This document shows, piece by piece, positions 34,869 through 44,342 of a stretch of 64,000 bases of DNA (positions are counted from its first letter, which is position 1; the number at the start of each line of letters is the position of its first letter). The notes beneath the pieces were generated by a model. It saw nothing but the letters and a program-made list of their open reading frames with translations, made no database searches and was not told where the DNA came from. The translations under genes were made by a program, and so were the position numbers. Where the stretch lies: contig JADZEX010000022.1 in NCBI GenBank assembly GCA_020850355.1, forward strand, positions 1 through 64,000. The letters run 5' to 3'. This DNA is from Fimbriimonadaceae bacterium. Its GTDB lineage: Bacteria > Armatimonadota > UBA10988.

Positions 34869-35998
34869 GTGACCGCGACCTCAAGCGGCGCCGATTCGCC
34901 GTCCGCATAGGTCATCCGAATCTCCCGGAACTCCTCCCGGATGCTCAGGAAAGCCGCAAACACCTCGGGGTCGAAGTGGCTCCCGGCGCCTTCCGACATG
35001 ATCCGGAAGACCTCGTCCTCCGGCAAGGCCGGCTTGTAGGGCCGCAGCGACGACAGCGCGTCGTAGACGTCGGCAACCGCCACCAGGCGCCCTTCGAGCG
35101 GAATCTCGGGCCCGGGCACGCGGTTTGGGTAGCCGCTCCCGTCCCAGCGCTCGTGGTGCGACAGGGCAATCACTGCCGAGCGCTCCAGCAGCGGGTTGTC
35201 GACGCCCAGCAGGGGCTGGCGATAGACGTCGCGGTAGACCTGTTCGCCAATCGACTCGCGGCGCAGGATCTCGGCGCCAATCGTGGTGTGGGTCTGCATC
35301 TGCGCGAACTCGGTCGAGGTCAGGCGACCCGGCTTCAGCAGAATCTCATCGGGAATACCGATCTTGCCAACGTCGTGCAGCGGACTGGTCAGGAACAGGT
35401 TGTCCTGCTCAGCAGCCGGCAACCCGAGCCGGGCCGCCAGCGCGCGGGTGTACAGCCCGACGCGCACGACGTGCAGCCCGGTGTCCTGGTCACGGTGCTC
35501 CGCGGCGTTGCCCAGGCGCCACAGGATGTCCAGCCGCGACGCCTCCAGATCGCGCGTGCGGTCGGCCACCAGCGACTCGAGGTGCAGGCTGTAGTGGCGC
35601 AGCTCGTCCTGCTGTTGCTTGATCCGCAGCGCGCTGCGCAGCCGGGCGATCAGGTCCGCCGGCTCGACCGGCTTGTTGAGCAGGTCGGTCGCGCCGAGGT
35701 CGAGCGCCCGCCGCTTCTGGTCGGACTCCTGGTTGCCCGTCAGCACGACAATCGGCACCTCGCGGCGGTCTGGCATCGCGCGCACGCGCTCAATCAGTTG
35801 GAAGCCGTCCAGGCCGGGCATCCGGATATCCGTCACGATGGTGTCGAAGCTCTCCACCGCAATCCGCGCCACCGCTTCCAGCGGGTCGTTGCAGGTGTGT
35901 ACCTCCCACTGGTCGCGGAACTCGCGCAGTGTTCGGCGCAAGGCGTCGGTGACGTTGGGCTCGTCGTCGATGAAGAGCAGTCGGAGGCGGTCGTTCAT
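34865..35998 (-). CDS. Response regulator with HD-GYP output domain
   Basis: 377 residues. The receiver domain has D11-D12, phospho-acceptor D57 (VTDIRMP) and K109-P110. A helical linker (~125-160) leads to a complete HD-GYP domain with H208-D209 in LHDVGKIGIPDEIL, then H281-H282, and G289-Y290-P291. HD-GYP proteins hydrolyse cyclic di-GMP, so phosphorylation probably changes its level. The gene overlaps the kinase upstream (ATGA) and the HDOD regulator downstream (GTGA), so the three proteins are likely made together. The catalytic signature is intact, unlike the HDOD neighbour. Confidence 0.94.
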   Translation of the reverse strand: MNDRLRLLFIDDEPNVTDALRRTLREFRDQWEVHTCNDPLEAVARIAVESFDTIVTDIRMPGLDGFQLIERVRAMPDRREVPIVVLTGNQESDQKRRALDLGATDLLNKPVEPADLIARLRSALRIKQQQDELRHYSLHLESLVADRTRDLEASRLDILWRLGNAAEHRDQDTGLHVVRVGLYTRALAARLGLPAAEQDNLFLTSPLHDVGKIGIPDEILLKPGRLTSTEFAQMQTHTTIGAEILRRESIGEQVYRDVYRQPLLGVDNPLLERSAVIALSHHERWDGSGYPNRVPGPEIPLEGRLVAVADVYDALSSLRPYKPALPEDEVFRIMSEGAGSHFDPEVFAAFLSIREEFREIRMTYADGESAPLEVAVT

Positions 35999-38277
35999 GC
36001 GGCGATCTCCGCGGTGGCCGGCGTTTCGGCCAATGGCAGACGGATCACAAAAGTCGTCCCGACATCGGGCGTGGTCCGGAAGTCAATGCTGCCGGCGTGC
36101 TTGTCGACCACCACCGAGCGGCTGATCGCCAGCCCTTGCCCCGTGCCGCGGCCGACTTCCTTGGTGGTGAAGAACGGGTCGAAGACCCGCGCCTGAATGT
36201 CCGGCGGAATGCCGCCACCGGTGTCGCTGATCTCGACCTCGGCCTGCTCGCCGACGCGGCGGGTGGCGATCTTGATCTGCCCCTTCGCACCGCTCCCGTC
36301 GACGCGGTCACCAATGGCCTGCGCGGCGTTGACGATCAGGTTCAGGAAGACCTGGTTGAGCTCGGCCGGCAGCGCCGGCACCGCGGGCAGGTCGGGCTCG
36401 TACTCGCAGGTCACCTCGGCGACGTACTTCCACTCGTTGCGGGCGACCGTCAAGGTGTTTTCGAGCAGGTGGTTGAGGTCCGTCGGCGACTTCGCCGCGC
36501 CACCGGGGTGCGCGAACTCCTTCATCGCCTTGACGATGGTCGCGATCCGCGAGACGCCTTCCATGGTCTGCCCGATGGCGTTCGGGATGTCCTCGCGCAG
36601 GAACTCCAGATCGGCACGTTGGACGGCCTGGTCGGCGGCCTGCATGGCCTCTTGGGGATCGTCCCCCGCCGCGACGGTCTGGTGGAGCCGCTCGAAGGCC
36701 CGCAAGACGTCGTTGACATCGTCGAACGACTCGCCGAGGAAGCGCACGTTGTCGCCGACGTACTGCGTCGGCGTGTTGATCTCGTGGGCGATGCCGGCCG
36801 CCAACTGGCCAATCGACTCCAGTCGCGAGGCCTGCAGCAGTTGCCGCTGCAGCGCGGTCTGGGCCGTGACATCCTGCCCCAGCAGGACCACCAGGTCGGT
36901 GTCCCGGACCGGGGCGACCACCAGATGCAGCACCAGGTTGCCGTCGTCGCGGCGGATCGGCAACTCGTCGATGCTGACCGCTTCACCGCGGGAGCGACAG
37001 GCTTCGACGGCGTCGCTGAGCAACTCCAGCTTCCAACCGAACGGCAGCTCCCACAGATCGAGTCCGGCGGCGAGCGGCACGGCACAGAGCAACTGCGAGT
37101 CCGCCGTCCACTCGACCAGCCGGTCGTCGGCATCGAGGGCCAGGTAGACCGCGCTCACCGCGTCGAGGGTTTCGAGCTTCGCCTCTTCCAGCCGCGCCGA
37201 GGTCCAGCGGCTGAACTCCAACTGGTCCAGCAGCTCGTTGACGGCGCAGGCCACCTCGGCAATCTCGTCGTCGCCCTGAACCGGCAGCCGCCGCTCGTCG
37301 CTGCCGTCGATCCGCCGCACCTCGTCGCGCAAGCTGGCCACCGGCCGCAGCACCAGGCGGTGCAACAGCCCGATCAGCGCCAGCATCAACAGGGCGCCCA
37401 GGCCGCCGGTGTTGACGCACTGCCAGGCCACCGCCCGCACGCCCTGCTGGTAGACAGTGCGGTCCTCGGCGGCGCGGATCGCCGCGATGGTCTGCTCGAA
37501 CGGGTCGTGGACCAACTGCCAGCCGTAGGACTGCTGGCGGTCCACGGTGGTCACCGCCTGCCCGGCCTCCAACGCGCGGGCCAGGTGTGGACCGAGGCGT
37601 TGCGCAGCGCGGTCCGGACTCCACAGCTCCAGGCGCAGTTGCGTCGCTGCCGACAGCTTCGCCAGGACCGCGGAGTTCAGGAAGCGGCCGACCACGAACA
37701 GGCCGTGGGACGGACCGTCGCCGCTGGATTGCCGAATCGGCAGGGCCGCCAGCAGCAACGGCCCCTGCGGCGTGGCGACCACGCCGCGCAGGCCGTTGGC
37801 GGTGTGCTGTTGCCACCTGGCGCGGTCACCGGGAAGCTGCCGCAGCCAGGCGGGGAAGGGTGGTCTGGTGCCGTCCGCTTGCTCGCGAGTCACGCCGAGC
37901 CGCAAGCGCAACTGCCGATCACCGATCCAAACCAGGTCCAACTCCAGATTGGCGACCGCGCTCGGCGGCAGGTCCTCGACGGCATAGTCGCCGGGATGGC
38001 CCGTGGCGACGTTGACGGTTTCGTCCCAGGTGGCGTAGTCCTTGGCCAACGCCGCCATGCTCGCCAGCTCGGTGTGGAGCGCGTTGGCGGCGCGGCTGGC
38101 GTTGCGACGCGCCGCGTGGCCTTCAACCGCCGCGAACTCTCGCAGCAGGGCGATGGAGGCCCACGTGCTCAGCGCCAGACCGCCGACCATCACGAAGGTC
38201 ACTACCACCAGCGCTCGACGTCCGATCGCCAACCGTCCGACTCCGACACCCCCGTGGGGATGCGCTAGAGGAGTCAT
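35995..38277 (-). CDS. Membrane sensor histidine kinase with CHASE4-like domain
   Basis: 760 residues. Membrane helices lie at ~20-43 and ~285-307. The periplasmic region between them includes LAKDYATWDETVNVATG, a CHASE4-type motif. HAMP (~308-355), a PAS-like region (~365-470) and HisKA follow, with H498 in LAAGIAHEINTPTQYVGDN. A HATPase domain with NLIVNAAQAIGDR, ISDTGGGIP and GRGTGQGLAIS completes the kinase. The IAHEINTPTQYV H-box is common in kinases that partner with HD-GYP or HDOD regulators. It overlaps the HD-GYP regulator by four bases and heads the operon. The 72-base spacer to thrC (38278-38349) shows no clear promoter pair. Confidence 0.92.
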   Translation of the reverse strand: MTPLAHPHGGVGVGRLAIGRRALVVVTFVMVGGLALSTWASIALLREFAAVEGHAARRNASRAANALHTELASMAALAKDYATWDETVNVATGHPGDYAVEDLPPSAVANLELDLVWIGDRQLRLRLGVTREQADGTRPPFPAWLRQLPGDRARWQQHTANGLRGVVATPQGPLLLAALPIRQSSGDGPSHGLFVVGRFLNSAVLAKLSAATQLRLELWSPDRAAQRLGPHLARALEAGQAVTTVDRQQSYGWQLVHDPFEQTIAAIRAAEDRTVYQQGVRAVAWQCVNTGGLGALLMLALIGLLHRLVLRPVASLRDEVRRIDGSDERRLPVQGDDEIAEVACAVNELLDQLEFSRWTSARLEEAKLETLDAVSAVYLALDADDRLVEWTADSQLLCAVPLAAGLDLWELPFGWKLELLSDAVEACRSRGEAVSIDELPIRRDDGNLVLHLVVAPVRDTDLVVLLGQDVTAQTALQRQLLQASRLESIGQLAAGIAHEINTPTQYVGDNVRFLGESFDDVNDVLRAFERLHQTVAAGDDPQEAMQAADQAVQRADLEFLREDIPNAIGQTMEGVSRIATIVKAMKEFAHPGGAAKSPTDLNHLLENTLTVARNEWKYVAEVTCEYEPDLPAVPALPAELNQVFLNLIVNAAQAIGDRVDGSGAKGQIKIATRRVGEQAEVEISDTGGGIPPDIQARVFDPFFTTKEVGRGTGQGLAISRSVVVDKHAGSIDFRTTPDVGTTFVIRLPLAETPATAEIAA

Positions 38278-38349
38278 CGGCCAGAATCGCCTGGCTTTAG
38301 GGGCAGATCGCCGGTTCGATGAACGTTGGCTGAATGTCGGTCAACACGC

Positions 38350-39732
38350 TCAGAGCAGGTCGTCGAGAGCGCGGCGCACGGCGGTGACGTCATTCGGCAG
38401 CGCCAGCGGCGGATTGGCGTGCTGCGGCTCGAACTCGGCCAGCGCGCGCTCGTGGTAGGCGACCTTCCACTCGGCGAACTTCAGCCCGTGCGCGGTTGAG
38501 ATCACCACGACGCGTTCGTGGGGCCGCACGGTCCCGGCGCGGACCAGCTTCACCAGCGCCGCGAGGGCCACGCCGGTGTGCGGATCGTTGAAGGTCCCGG
38601 CGCGGTCGGCCCAGGCGGCAGCGTCCGCCAGCTCCTGCTCACTGGCCTGCTCGACCACCCCGTCGTAAGCCTGTAGCGTGCGCACCGCGCGGTCGTAGCT
38701 GACCGGGTTGCCGATCCGGATCGCGCTGGCCGCCGTGGCCTGCGCCTCCTGCGGCCGAAACTCCCGATAGCCCGTCCGGTAGGCCTCGTAGAGCGGATTG
38801 GCCCGGGCCGCCTGGGCGACACAGATCCGCGGCCGGCGGTCCACCAGACCGAGCTCCAGCAGCAGGTCGAAACCGCGCCCCAGCGCGCTGACATTGCCGA
38901 GATTGCCGCCCGGAATCACGATCCAGTCGGGCACCTCCCAGTCGAACTGCTGGCAGATCTCGACGCTGATCGTCTTCTGCCCCTCGATCCGCAGGGAGTT
39001 GAGCGAGTTGGCGAGGTAGATCGTGCCGTCGGCGGTGACCTCCTGGACGATCCGCATGCAGCCGTCGAAGTCGGTGTCCAGCGCCAGGACCCGCGCGCCG
39101 TTGGCCACCGGCTGGATCAACTGCGCCAGGCTGACCTTGTGGTGCGGCAGGAAGACCACCGTCGGGATCCCGGCGGCCGCGCCGTAGGCCGCCAGCGCCG
39201 CCGAGGTGTCACCGGTCGAGGCGCAGGCGATCGCCCGGATCGGCTGCCCATCGGCCAGCATCTGCTTGACCTGCGAGACCAGCACGGTCATCCCGAGGTC
39301 CTTGAAGCTGCCGGTGTGGGTGTTGCCGCACTGCTTGATCCAGAGGTCGGACACCCCCAGCTCGCGGCCAAACCGCTCGGCCCAGAAGAGGTTGGTGCCA
39401 CCCTCGAAGCAGGACACCACGTTGGCGTCGTCGACGGCCGGGTTGACCCACTCCCGCTTGCCCCAGACGCCGGACCCGTAGGGCCAGACGGTGGACCCGT
39501 AGCGCTTCTCGAAGAGCTGCTGCCAGACCGCCGCGGGCGTCTCGCGCAGCGGCGCCAGGTCGTGCTGGACCTCCAACAGGCCGCCACAGCGGCGGCAGCG
39601 GTAGACCACCTCACCGAGCGGATAGCGCTCCGCCGCGCAGCCCGGCTGCGGACAGCCGAACCAGGCGGACAACCGCTCGCGGGGCGGCGCCCCGGCGGTG
39701 ATGGCCTGCCGTCGCGCGGTCGGATCCTGCAT
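38350..39732 (-). CDS. thrC: Threonine synthase
   Basis: A 460-residue pyridoxal-phosphate enzyme that converts O-phosphohomoserine to threonine. K144 in N137-T-H-T-G-S-F-K144-D-L-G is the cofactor lysine, [16 protein letters not shown] is the phosphate-binding loop and [14 protein letters not shown] is the conserved glycine loop. The N-terminus adds a zinc-ribbon-like set of cysteines (C27, C32, C46, C49), seen in a subset of longer threonine synthases. Start ATG 39732 has GGGGAG seven bases upstream. It follows metK by 72 bases that contain a strong hairpin. Confidence 0.95.
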   Translation of the reverse strand: MQDPTARRQAITAGAPPRERLSAWFGCPQPGCAAERYPLGEVVYRCRRCGGLLEVQHDLAPLRETPAAVWQQLFEKRYGSTVWPYGSGVWGKREWVNPAVDDANVVSCFEGGTNLFWAERFGRELGVSDLWIKQCGNTHTGSFKDLGMTVLVSQVKQMLADGQPIRAIACASTGDTSAALAAYGAAAGIPTVVFLPHHKVSLAQLIQPVANGARVLALDTDFDGCMRIVQEVTADGTIYLANSLNSLRIEGQKTISVEICQQFDWEVPDWIVIPGGNLGNVSALGRGFDLLLELGLVDRRPRICVAQAARANPLYEAYRTGYREFRPQEAQATAASAIRIGNPVSYDRAVRTLQAYDGVVEQASEQELADAAAWADRAGTFNDPHTGVALAALVKLVRAGTVRPHERVVVISTAHGLKFAEWKVAYHERALAEFEPQHANPPLALPNDVTAVRRALDDLL

Positions 39733-39753
39733 CGCCCACTCCCCAAGACAGCC

Positions 39754-39781
39754 GCAGGGGCACGGCGAGCCGTGCCCCTGC
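39754..39781. repeat. Perfect hairpin between metK and thrC
   Basis: GCAGGGGCACGGC and its exact complement GCCGTGCCCCTGC flank two bases, giving a 12-base stem with a four-base loop. No T-run follows on either strand, so a classical Rho-independent terminator is unlikely. It lies 21 bases before the thrC start on the minus strand. It may be an mRNA processing or attenuation stem, or one copy of a dispersed palindrome; related arms occur at 44301 and 50217. Confidence 0.65.
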
Positions 39782-39804
39782 GCCGTGCTGGCTCGCGCCG
39801 GCAC

Positions 39805-40965
<1,161 letters not shown>

Positions 40966-40982
40966 GCGTCTTGGACTCCCTT

Positions 40983-41037
40983 GGGGTGGCTCACCCCGAC
41001 CTGCTGCTCCTCAGTCTACCGCCGGTCGGCCGACCGG
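40983..41037. promoter_or_regulatory. metK leader: short hairpin and 16-base palindrome
   Basis: GGGGTG (40983-40988) and CACCCC (40992-40997) form a six-base stem with a three-base loop just upstream of the metK ribosome binding site. At 41022-41037 CCGGTCGGCCGACCGG is a perfect 16-base palindrome. No SAM riboswitch consensus was recognised in the 177-base spacer between the metK and 41143 start codons. The palindrome could be a dimeric regulator site serving either divergent gene. A further CTTGAC/GTCAAG inverted repeat lies at 41105-41133. Confidence 0.4.
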
Positions 41038-41142
41038 TCAACGTGCAAACGGTGACGTTCCCCTACTGGTCCTCTCGCCACCGGGACCGGCCCGGCCCGG
41101 CCGGCTTGACGGGGGGCTCGGCGGGGCGTCAAGCTGCGACTT

Positions 41143-41985
41143 GTGGACACGGATCTCCAAGCCCTGGCGGCGGCCCAACAGAGCGGCTGGGCCGGACTCC
41201 GCAAGCAGCTCGCCGAGCCAAACGAGCTGTACGGCTGCCTGCCCGACATCCTCGGCTGCCTGATGGCCCTCGGCTGGGGCCTCGCGGCGCGTTACCTGGC
41301 CGACGGCGGCGCGGCAGCCGTGCTGCTCTGGTTCTTCCTGCTGCCGATCGGCGCGGCCGGTCTCGCTGGCGCCTACGGCGGCACCGACACCCTGCGCCGC
41401 TGGCCGATGGCCGCGGGCTGGGCCAGCGGCTATCTGCTGGCGGCCGGGCTCTGGGCCTTCCGTTACACGCCCGCCGCGCTGGCCTGGCCGCTGCTCGCCG
41501 GCTCGCTGCTGGTGCTGGCGCTGCAGGAACTGGCGGCCCGCCGGATCCGCAACGCGGCGTTGCGACACTGGCGCCTGCCGCCCAGCGTGCTGGAGATTCT
41601 GGACCAACTGCCGAAGCAAGTCGACGGCGCCCTGGAGCTGCGGCTGGACGCCGGGATCACCGCCTACCAGCGCCTGCTGACCATCCGCGAGGCCTTGCCG
41701 GTGGTCGGGGCGACCTTGGACGAGGGACTGCTGCCCGAGGCGGCGGCCACCTTGGAGAGCTTGCTGCGCCACGTGCTGGTGGCCACCGCCCTGCCGCGCG
41801 ACGCGGACGGGCCGGCCTACCCGGCGCTGGACGAGACCCTCAGCAGGCTACACGCCGCGGTCGACGCGGCGCTGCGGCTGGCCGGCAGCGAAGACGCCGA
41901 CGGCAGCGCGCTGGAGGCTCGGATCGCCGATGTCCACGACCTCGCCAGCGGGCTCGACGAGGTGCGGCGCGACGTGCCGGGCTGA
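41143..41985 (+). CDS. Membrane-anchored protein of unknown function
   Basis: 280 residues, start GTG. After a hydrophilic N-terminus of ~35 residues come three to four membrane helices (residues ~37-55, 58-78, 88-106, 109-127). A cytoplasmic or periplasmic helical region of ~150 residues follows, rich in Leu, Ala and Asp/Glu (LPPSVLEILDQLPKQVDGALE, LDETLSRLHAAVDAALRLAG), which may form coiled coils. I recognise no family. It is divergent from metK and ends six bases before the convergent URO-D-like gene. Confidence 0.6.
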   Translation: MDTDLQALAAAQQSGWAGLRKQLAEPNELYGCLPDILGCLMALGWGLAARYLADGGAAAVLLWFFLLPIGAAGLAGAYGGTDTLRRWPMAAGWASGYLLAAGLWAFRYTPAALAWPLLAGSLLVLALQELAARRIRNAALRHWRLPPSVLEILDQLPKQVDGALELRLDAGITAYQRLLTIREALPVVGATLDEGLLPEAAATLESLLRHVLVATALPRDADGPAYPALDETLSRLHAAVDAALRLAGSEDADGSALEARIADVHDLASGLDEVRRDVPG

Positions 41986-41991
41986 GACCGT

Positions 41992-43140
41992 TCAGGAGCC
42001 GTATTCGCGCCCAGCTTCGTACAGTGCCACGACGTTGGCCAGCGGAATCTCGGGCGCCAGGTTGTTGCCTTCGCGCAGGATGAACCGCCCGCCCTCGCGG
42101 ACCCCCGTCTCCAGAATCCGCCGCACCTCGGCCCGCACCTGCGCCGGCGTGGCGTGGCAGAGGAACGGCACCGCGGGGCCGCCCTGTAGTTGCACCGCCT
42201 CGCCCAGCTCGCGGCGGAGCCGGCCGTGATCGACCGGGAAGCCGGTGTCGAAGCTCTGGATGTTCAGCTCGTCGCGCAGCGTCACGAAGTGCTGCGTGGC
42301 ATCGCCGCAAAGGTGGATGCTGTTCGGCCCACCCTCGCTGAAAGCGGCGATCAGCTTGCGATGGTGCGGCAGCACCAGATCGCGGTACTGCGCCGGCGAG
42401 AGCAACTGCACGCTGTCGTCGGCAAAGCCCCAGCCTGGTGTCATGGCGGCGTGGCCGAACCGCTGGCGCAAGGCGCGAATCCGCACGATGGTTGCCTCGA
42501 CGATGTAGTCGAGCAGCTCGTAGGCATACTCCGGATCGGCCAGCAAGTCGGTAAAGAACTCCGTGGCCCCCCGGATGTTGCAGGCCACGGTGACCGGTCC
42601 GTCGGTCCCCAGGCCGGTCACCCCGGCCCCGACCAGCGGCACGCCGCGGTACTCGTAGCCCTTGGCGACCTGCTCCAGGAAGTAGTCGCGGTACTCGAAG
42701 GCGCGGGCCATCACGCCGCCGGTGAACGGGTCGGGGATGCCCTGATCAAACAGCAGCCGCTTCTGGTCGTCGCCCAGAATCGGGGTGGTGTCCGGGACCT
42801 GGTGGCGGTGAAAGCGCAGCGGGCAGCCGAACCAGGCGGCTTCGTAGGTGTTCTGGAAGTCGGTGTGGACGTGCCAGCCGGTCGGCAGCCCCATTTCGGC
42901 GTCGTGCGGCAGGTGGTGGCGGATCCAGCACTGGTGCTCCAACTGCCGCTGCAGCATCATCGCCGGGTCGCTGGTGTACTGCACGAAGTCGATGCCGTCG
43001 GGATTGGCGTCGGCGCGGTCCATCGTGTAGCGGACGTTGATACCGAAGATGATCGGCACTCGTGTCGGTTCGCCGCGGTGGTAAGCCGCCCACATCTCCT
43101 TGACTTCCGCGTTGTGCGCCTCGAAGTCGATTCCTGCCAT
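41992..43140 (-). CDS. Uroporphyrinogen decarboxylase (URO-D)-like protein
   Basis: 382 residues. The C-terminal half has the URO-D/methyltransferase TIM-barrel pattern: GWGFADDSVQLLSPAQYRDLVLPHHRKLI, then SIHLCGDATQHF and QSFDTGFPVDHGRLR. Members of this wider group include cobalamin-dependent methyltransferase partners such as MtaA/CmuA, not just haem biosynthesis HemE. Length and the divergent N-terminus favour a non-haem role here. The ATG at 43140 follows GGGAG at eight bases. A much longer open frame continues upstream but lacks family character. It ends next to the convergent gene at 41143-41985. Confidence 0.82.
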   Translation of the reverse strand: MAGIDFEAHNAEVKEMWAAYHRGEPTRVPIIFGINVRYTMDRADANPDGIDFVQYTSDPAMMLQRQLEHQCWIRHHLPHDAEMGLPTGWHVHTDFQNTYEAAWFGCPLRFHRHQVPDTTPILGDDQKRLLFDQGIPDPFTGGVMARAFEYRDYFLEQVAKGYEYRGVPLVGAGVTGLGTDGPVTVACNIRGATEFFTDLLADPEYAYELLDYIVEATIVRIRALRQRFGHAAMTPGWGFADDSVQLLSPAQYRDLVLPHHRKLIAAFSEGGPNSIHLCGDATQHFVTLRDELNIQSFDTGFPVDHGRLRRELGEAVQLQGGPAVPFLCHATPAQVRAEVRRILETGVREGGRFILREGNNLAPEIPLANVVALYEAGREYGS

Positions 43141-43162
43141 GCTGCCACTCCCAGCCGCGCCG

Positions 43163-43209
43163 GTGTTGCGCACGCCAGGGCGAATCCCTCCCGCGCGAGC
43201 TCGCAACAC
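43163..43209. repeat. 8-base inverted repeat in the 43141-43287 divergent spacer
   Basis: GTGTTGCG at 43163-43170 and CGCAACAC at 43202-43209 are exact complements 31 bases apart. They sit between the divergent starts of the URO-D-like gene (minus) and the small protein at 43288 (plus). It could be a looped operator pair or an mRNA stem; no promoter hexamers were clear around it. Confidence 0.35.
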
Positions 43210-43287
43210 AACCTTCACGTGGGAGTCCCCGACGCTGCGGTCTGACGTGCTAAGGTCGGCGCGGAGTAGGGACGGGGAGCCGCGACG

Positions 43288-43656
43288 ATGGCGATTCGAC
43301 ACCGTGTCGAGGTCGCTGGCGATTTGCTGTTGGTAACGGCCAGCGGCTACGATGAGTCCCTGGCCGAGGTGCAGGCCTACGGCCTGGCCGTGATCGAGGC
43401 CGCCCTGGCCCACGGCTGCCGCCGCGTGTTGTGTGACGAGCGGCAGTTGGAGTACCGGCTGGGCACCGTGGACACCTATCAGGCCGCGGCCTTCCTGGCT
43501 GAACAAGCCCCGGCGCTCGGCCGAGCCGCGCTGGTCTGCGCCCCGGAGTGCGCCCCGGACGCCGCCTTCTGGGAGACGGTGGCGGTCAACCGGGGGTTGC
43601 AGGTCCGCGCCTTCCAGAGCCTGACCGACGCCCAGGCGTGGATCGCCGAAGCTTGA
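43288..43656 (+). CDS. Small protein, possibly STAS/SpoIIAA-like
   Basis: 122 residues, soluble. The pattern of a short strand pair (VEVAGDLLLVTASG), a helix, a strand RRVLCDERQLEYRLG, a helix AAAFLAEQAPALGRAALVCAP and a final helix QSLTDAQAWIAEA resembles the SpoIIAA-like/STAS fold proteins of about this length. Identity is too low to be sure. The ATG is preceded by a GGGGAG site. It ends five bases before the convergent histidine phosphatase-like gene. Function unknown. Confidence 0.6.
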   Translation: MAIRHRVEVAGDLLLVTASGYDESLAEVQAYGLAVIEAALAHGCRRVLCDERQLEYRLGTVDTYQAAAFLAEQAPALGRAALVCAPECAPDAAFWETVAVNRGLQVRAFQSLTDAQAWIAEA

Positions 43657-43660
43657 TCCG

Positions 43661-44260
43661 TCAGTCGGCTGTCGCGGCGGTCGGTCGGTCCAGCACGGTG
43701 ACCGTCTCGGCCAGGAACGCGACCTTGCCCGGCGGCACCAGCATCACCGCGAAGGCGGGCTGGTCGAGCGCTTGCCACAGCTCCCAGGCCGGCCGGTTGG
43801 TGAAGGTGGCGAGCAGCAGGCTGATCACCCGACCGCCGGAGACCAGGCCGAGGTTGCCGGTGGGATAGCGCACCAGCGTCTCGCGCATCGCCGCGCCGAA
43901 GCGCTGCAACGCCGCACTGGCGGTCTCCTGCCCCAGCCGCAGCTCGCCCGGCTGCTCGAAGAAGGCCTGCAGGTCGTCGCGCCGGGCCGGGTCGTCCCAA
44001 TCGAGAGCCGCGTCGACCTGACTCTCCTGCAGCCCCGCGGCGGTCCCGACCGGGACCCGCAGCTCGGCGGCGAGCAGCCGGGCCGTCTGCTGGCTGGCTG
44101 GCTCGAGACTGCTGACGACAGCCTGCAACTCGCAGGGGCGGACCAGCTCGGCGAGCAGCCCGCAGCGGCGGCGACCTTCGAGGGAGAGCCCCCAGCGGTG
44201 AGCCGGCGAACCGGCCACGGCAGCGGGCAGCGCGTGGCGAATCAAGACGACCTGACGCAT
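43661..44260 (-). CDS. Histidine phosphatase superfamily protein lacking catalytic residues
   Basis: 199 residues with the fold of small histidine phosphatases. R8-H9 opens the usual RHG box (here R-H-A). The basic residue normally found in SSxEPKAxxTA is missing: residues 50-60 read SSLEPASQQTA. The second catalytic histidine is also missing: GLVSGGRVISL has G142 where VSHG/VTHG is expected. GLQES and the downstream ELWQALDQPAFAVM helix match the family. A pseudoenzyme or ligand-binding protein is therefore likely, although the nucleophile His9 remains. It lies about 80 bases downstream of the A-type carrier gene, on the same strand, with a strong hairpin between them. Confidence 0.8.
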   Translation of the reverse strand: MRQVVLIRHALPAAVAGSPAHRWGLSLEGRRRCGLLAELVRPCELQAVVSSLEPASQQTARLLAAELRVPVGTAAGLQESQVDAALDWDDPARRDDLQAFFEQPGELRLGQETASAALQRFGAAMRETLVRYPTGNLGLVSGGRVISLLLATFTNRPAWELWQALDQPAFAVMLVPPGKVAFLAETVTVLDRPTAATAD

Positions 44261-44300
44261 CGCCGAGGACCTCGCAGCAGGCGGACCAGCACCCGGTGGA

Positions 44301-44334
44301 GCCGTGCGCCGCCCAGCGTGGCGCGGCGCACGGC
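44301..44334. repeat. 12-base stem-loop after the iron-sulfur carrier gene
   Basis: GCCGTGCGCCGC (44301-44312) and GCGGCGCACGGC (44323-44334) are exact complements with a ten-base loop. On the minus strand it begins nine bases after the stop of the carrier gene and precedes the phosphatase-like gene by 40 bases. Without a T-run it is at best a weak intrinsic terminator; it may separate or stabilise the transcripts. Confidence 0.6.
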
Positions 44335-44342
44335 GTGGGGAG

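Noticed and set aside
39754-39781. Rho-independent terminator of metK
   Set aside because: The stem is strong but no T-run follows on the coding strand, so it is reported only as a hairpin.
40966-41142. SAM riboswitch upstream of metK
   Set aside because: Neither the SAM-I core nor a SAM-II/SAM-IV-like pseudoknot consensus could be matched; only simple hairpins are visible.
43141-43506. A 122-residue upstream extension of the URO-D-like protein
   Set aside because: The frame stays open upstream but overlaps the divergent gene at 43288, lacks family similarity, and a good ribosome binding site places the start at 43140.
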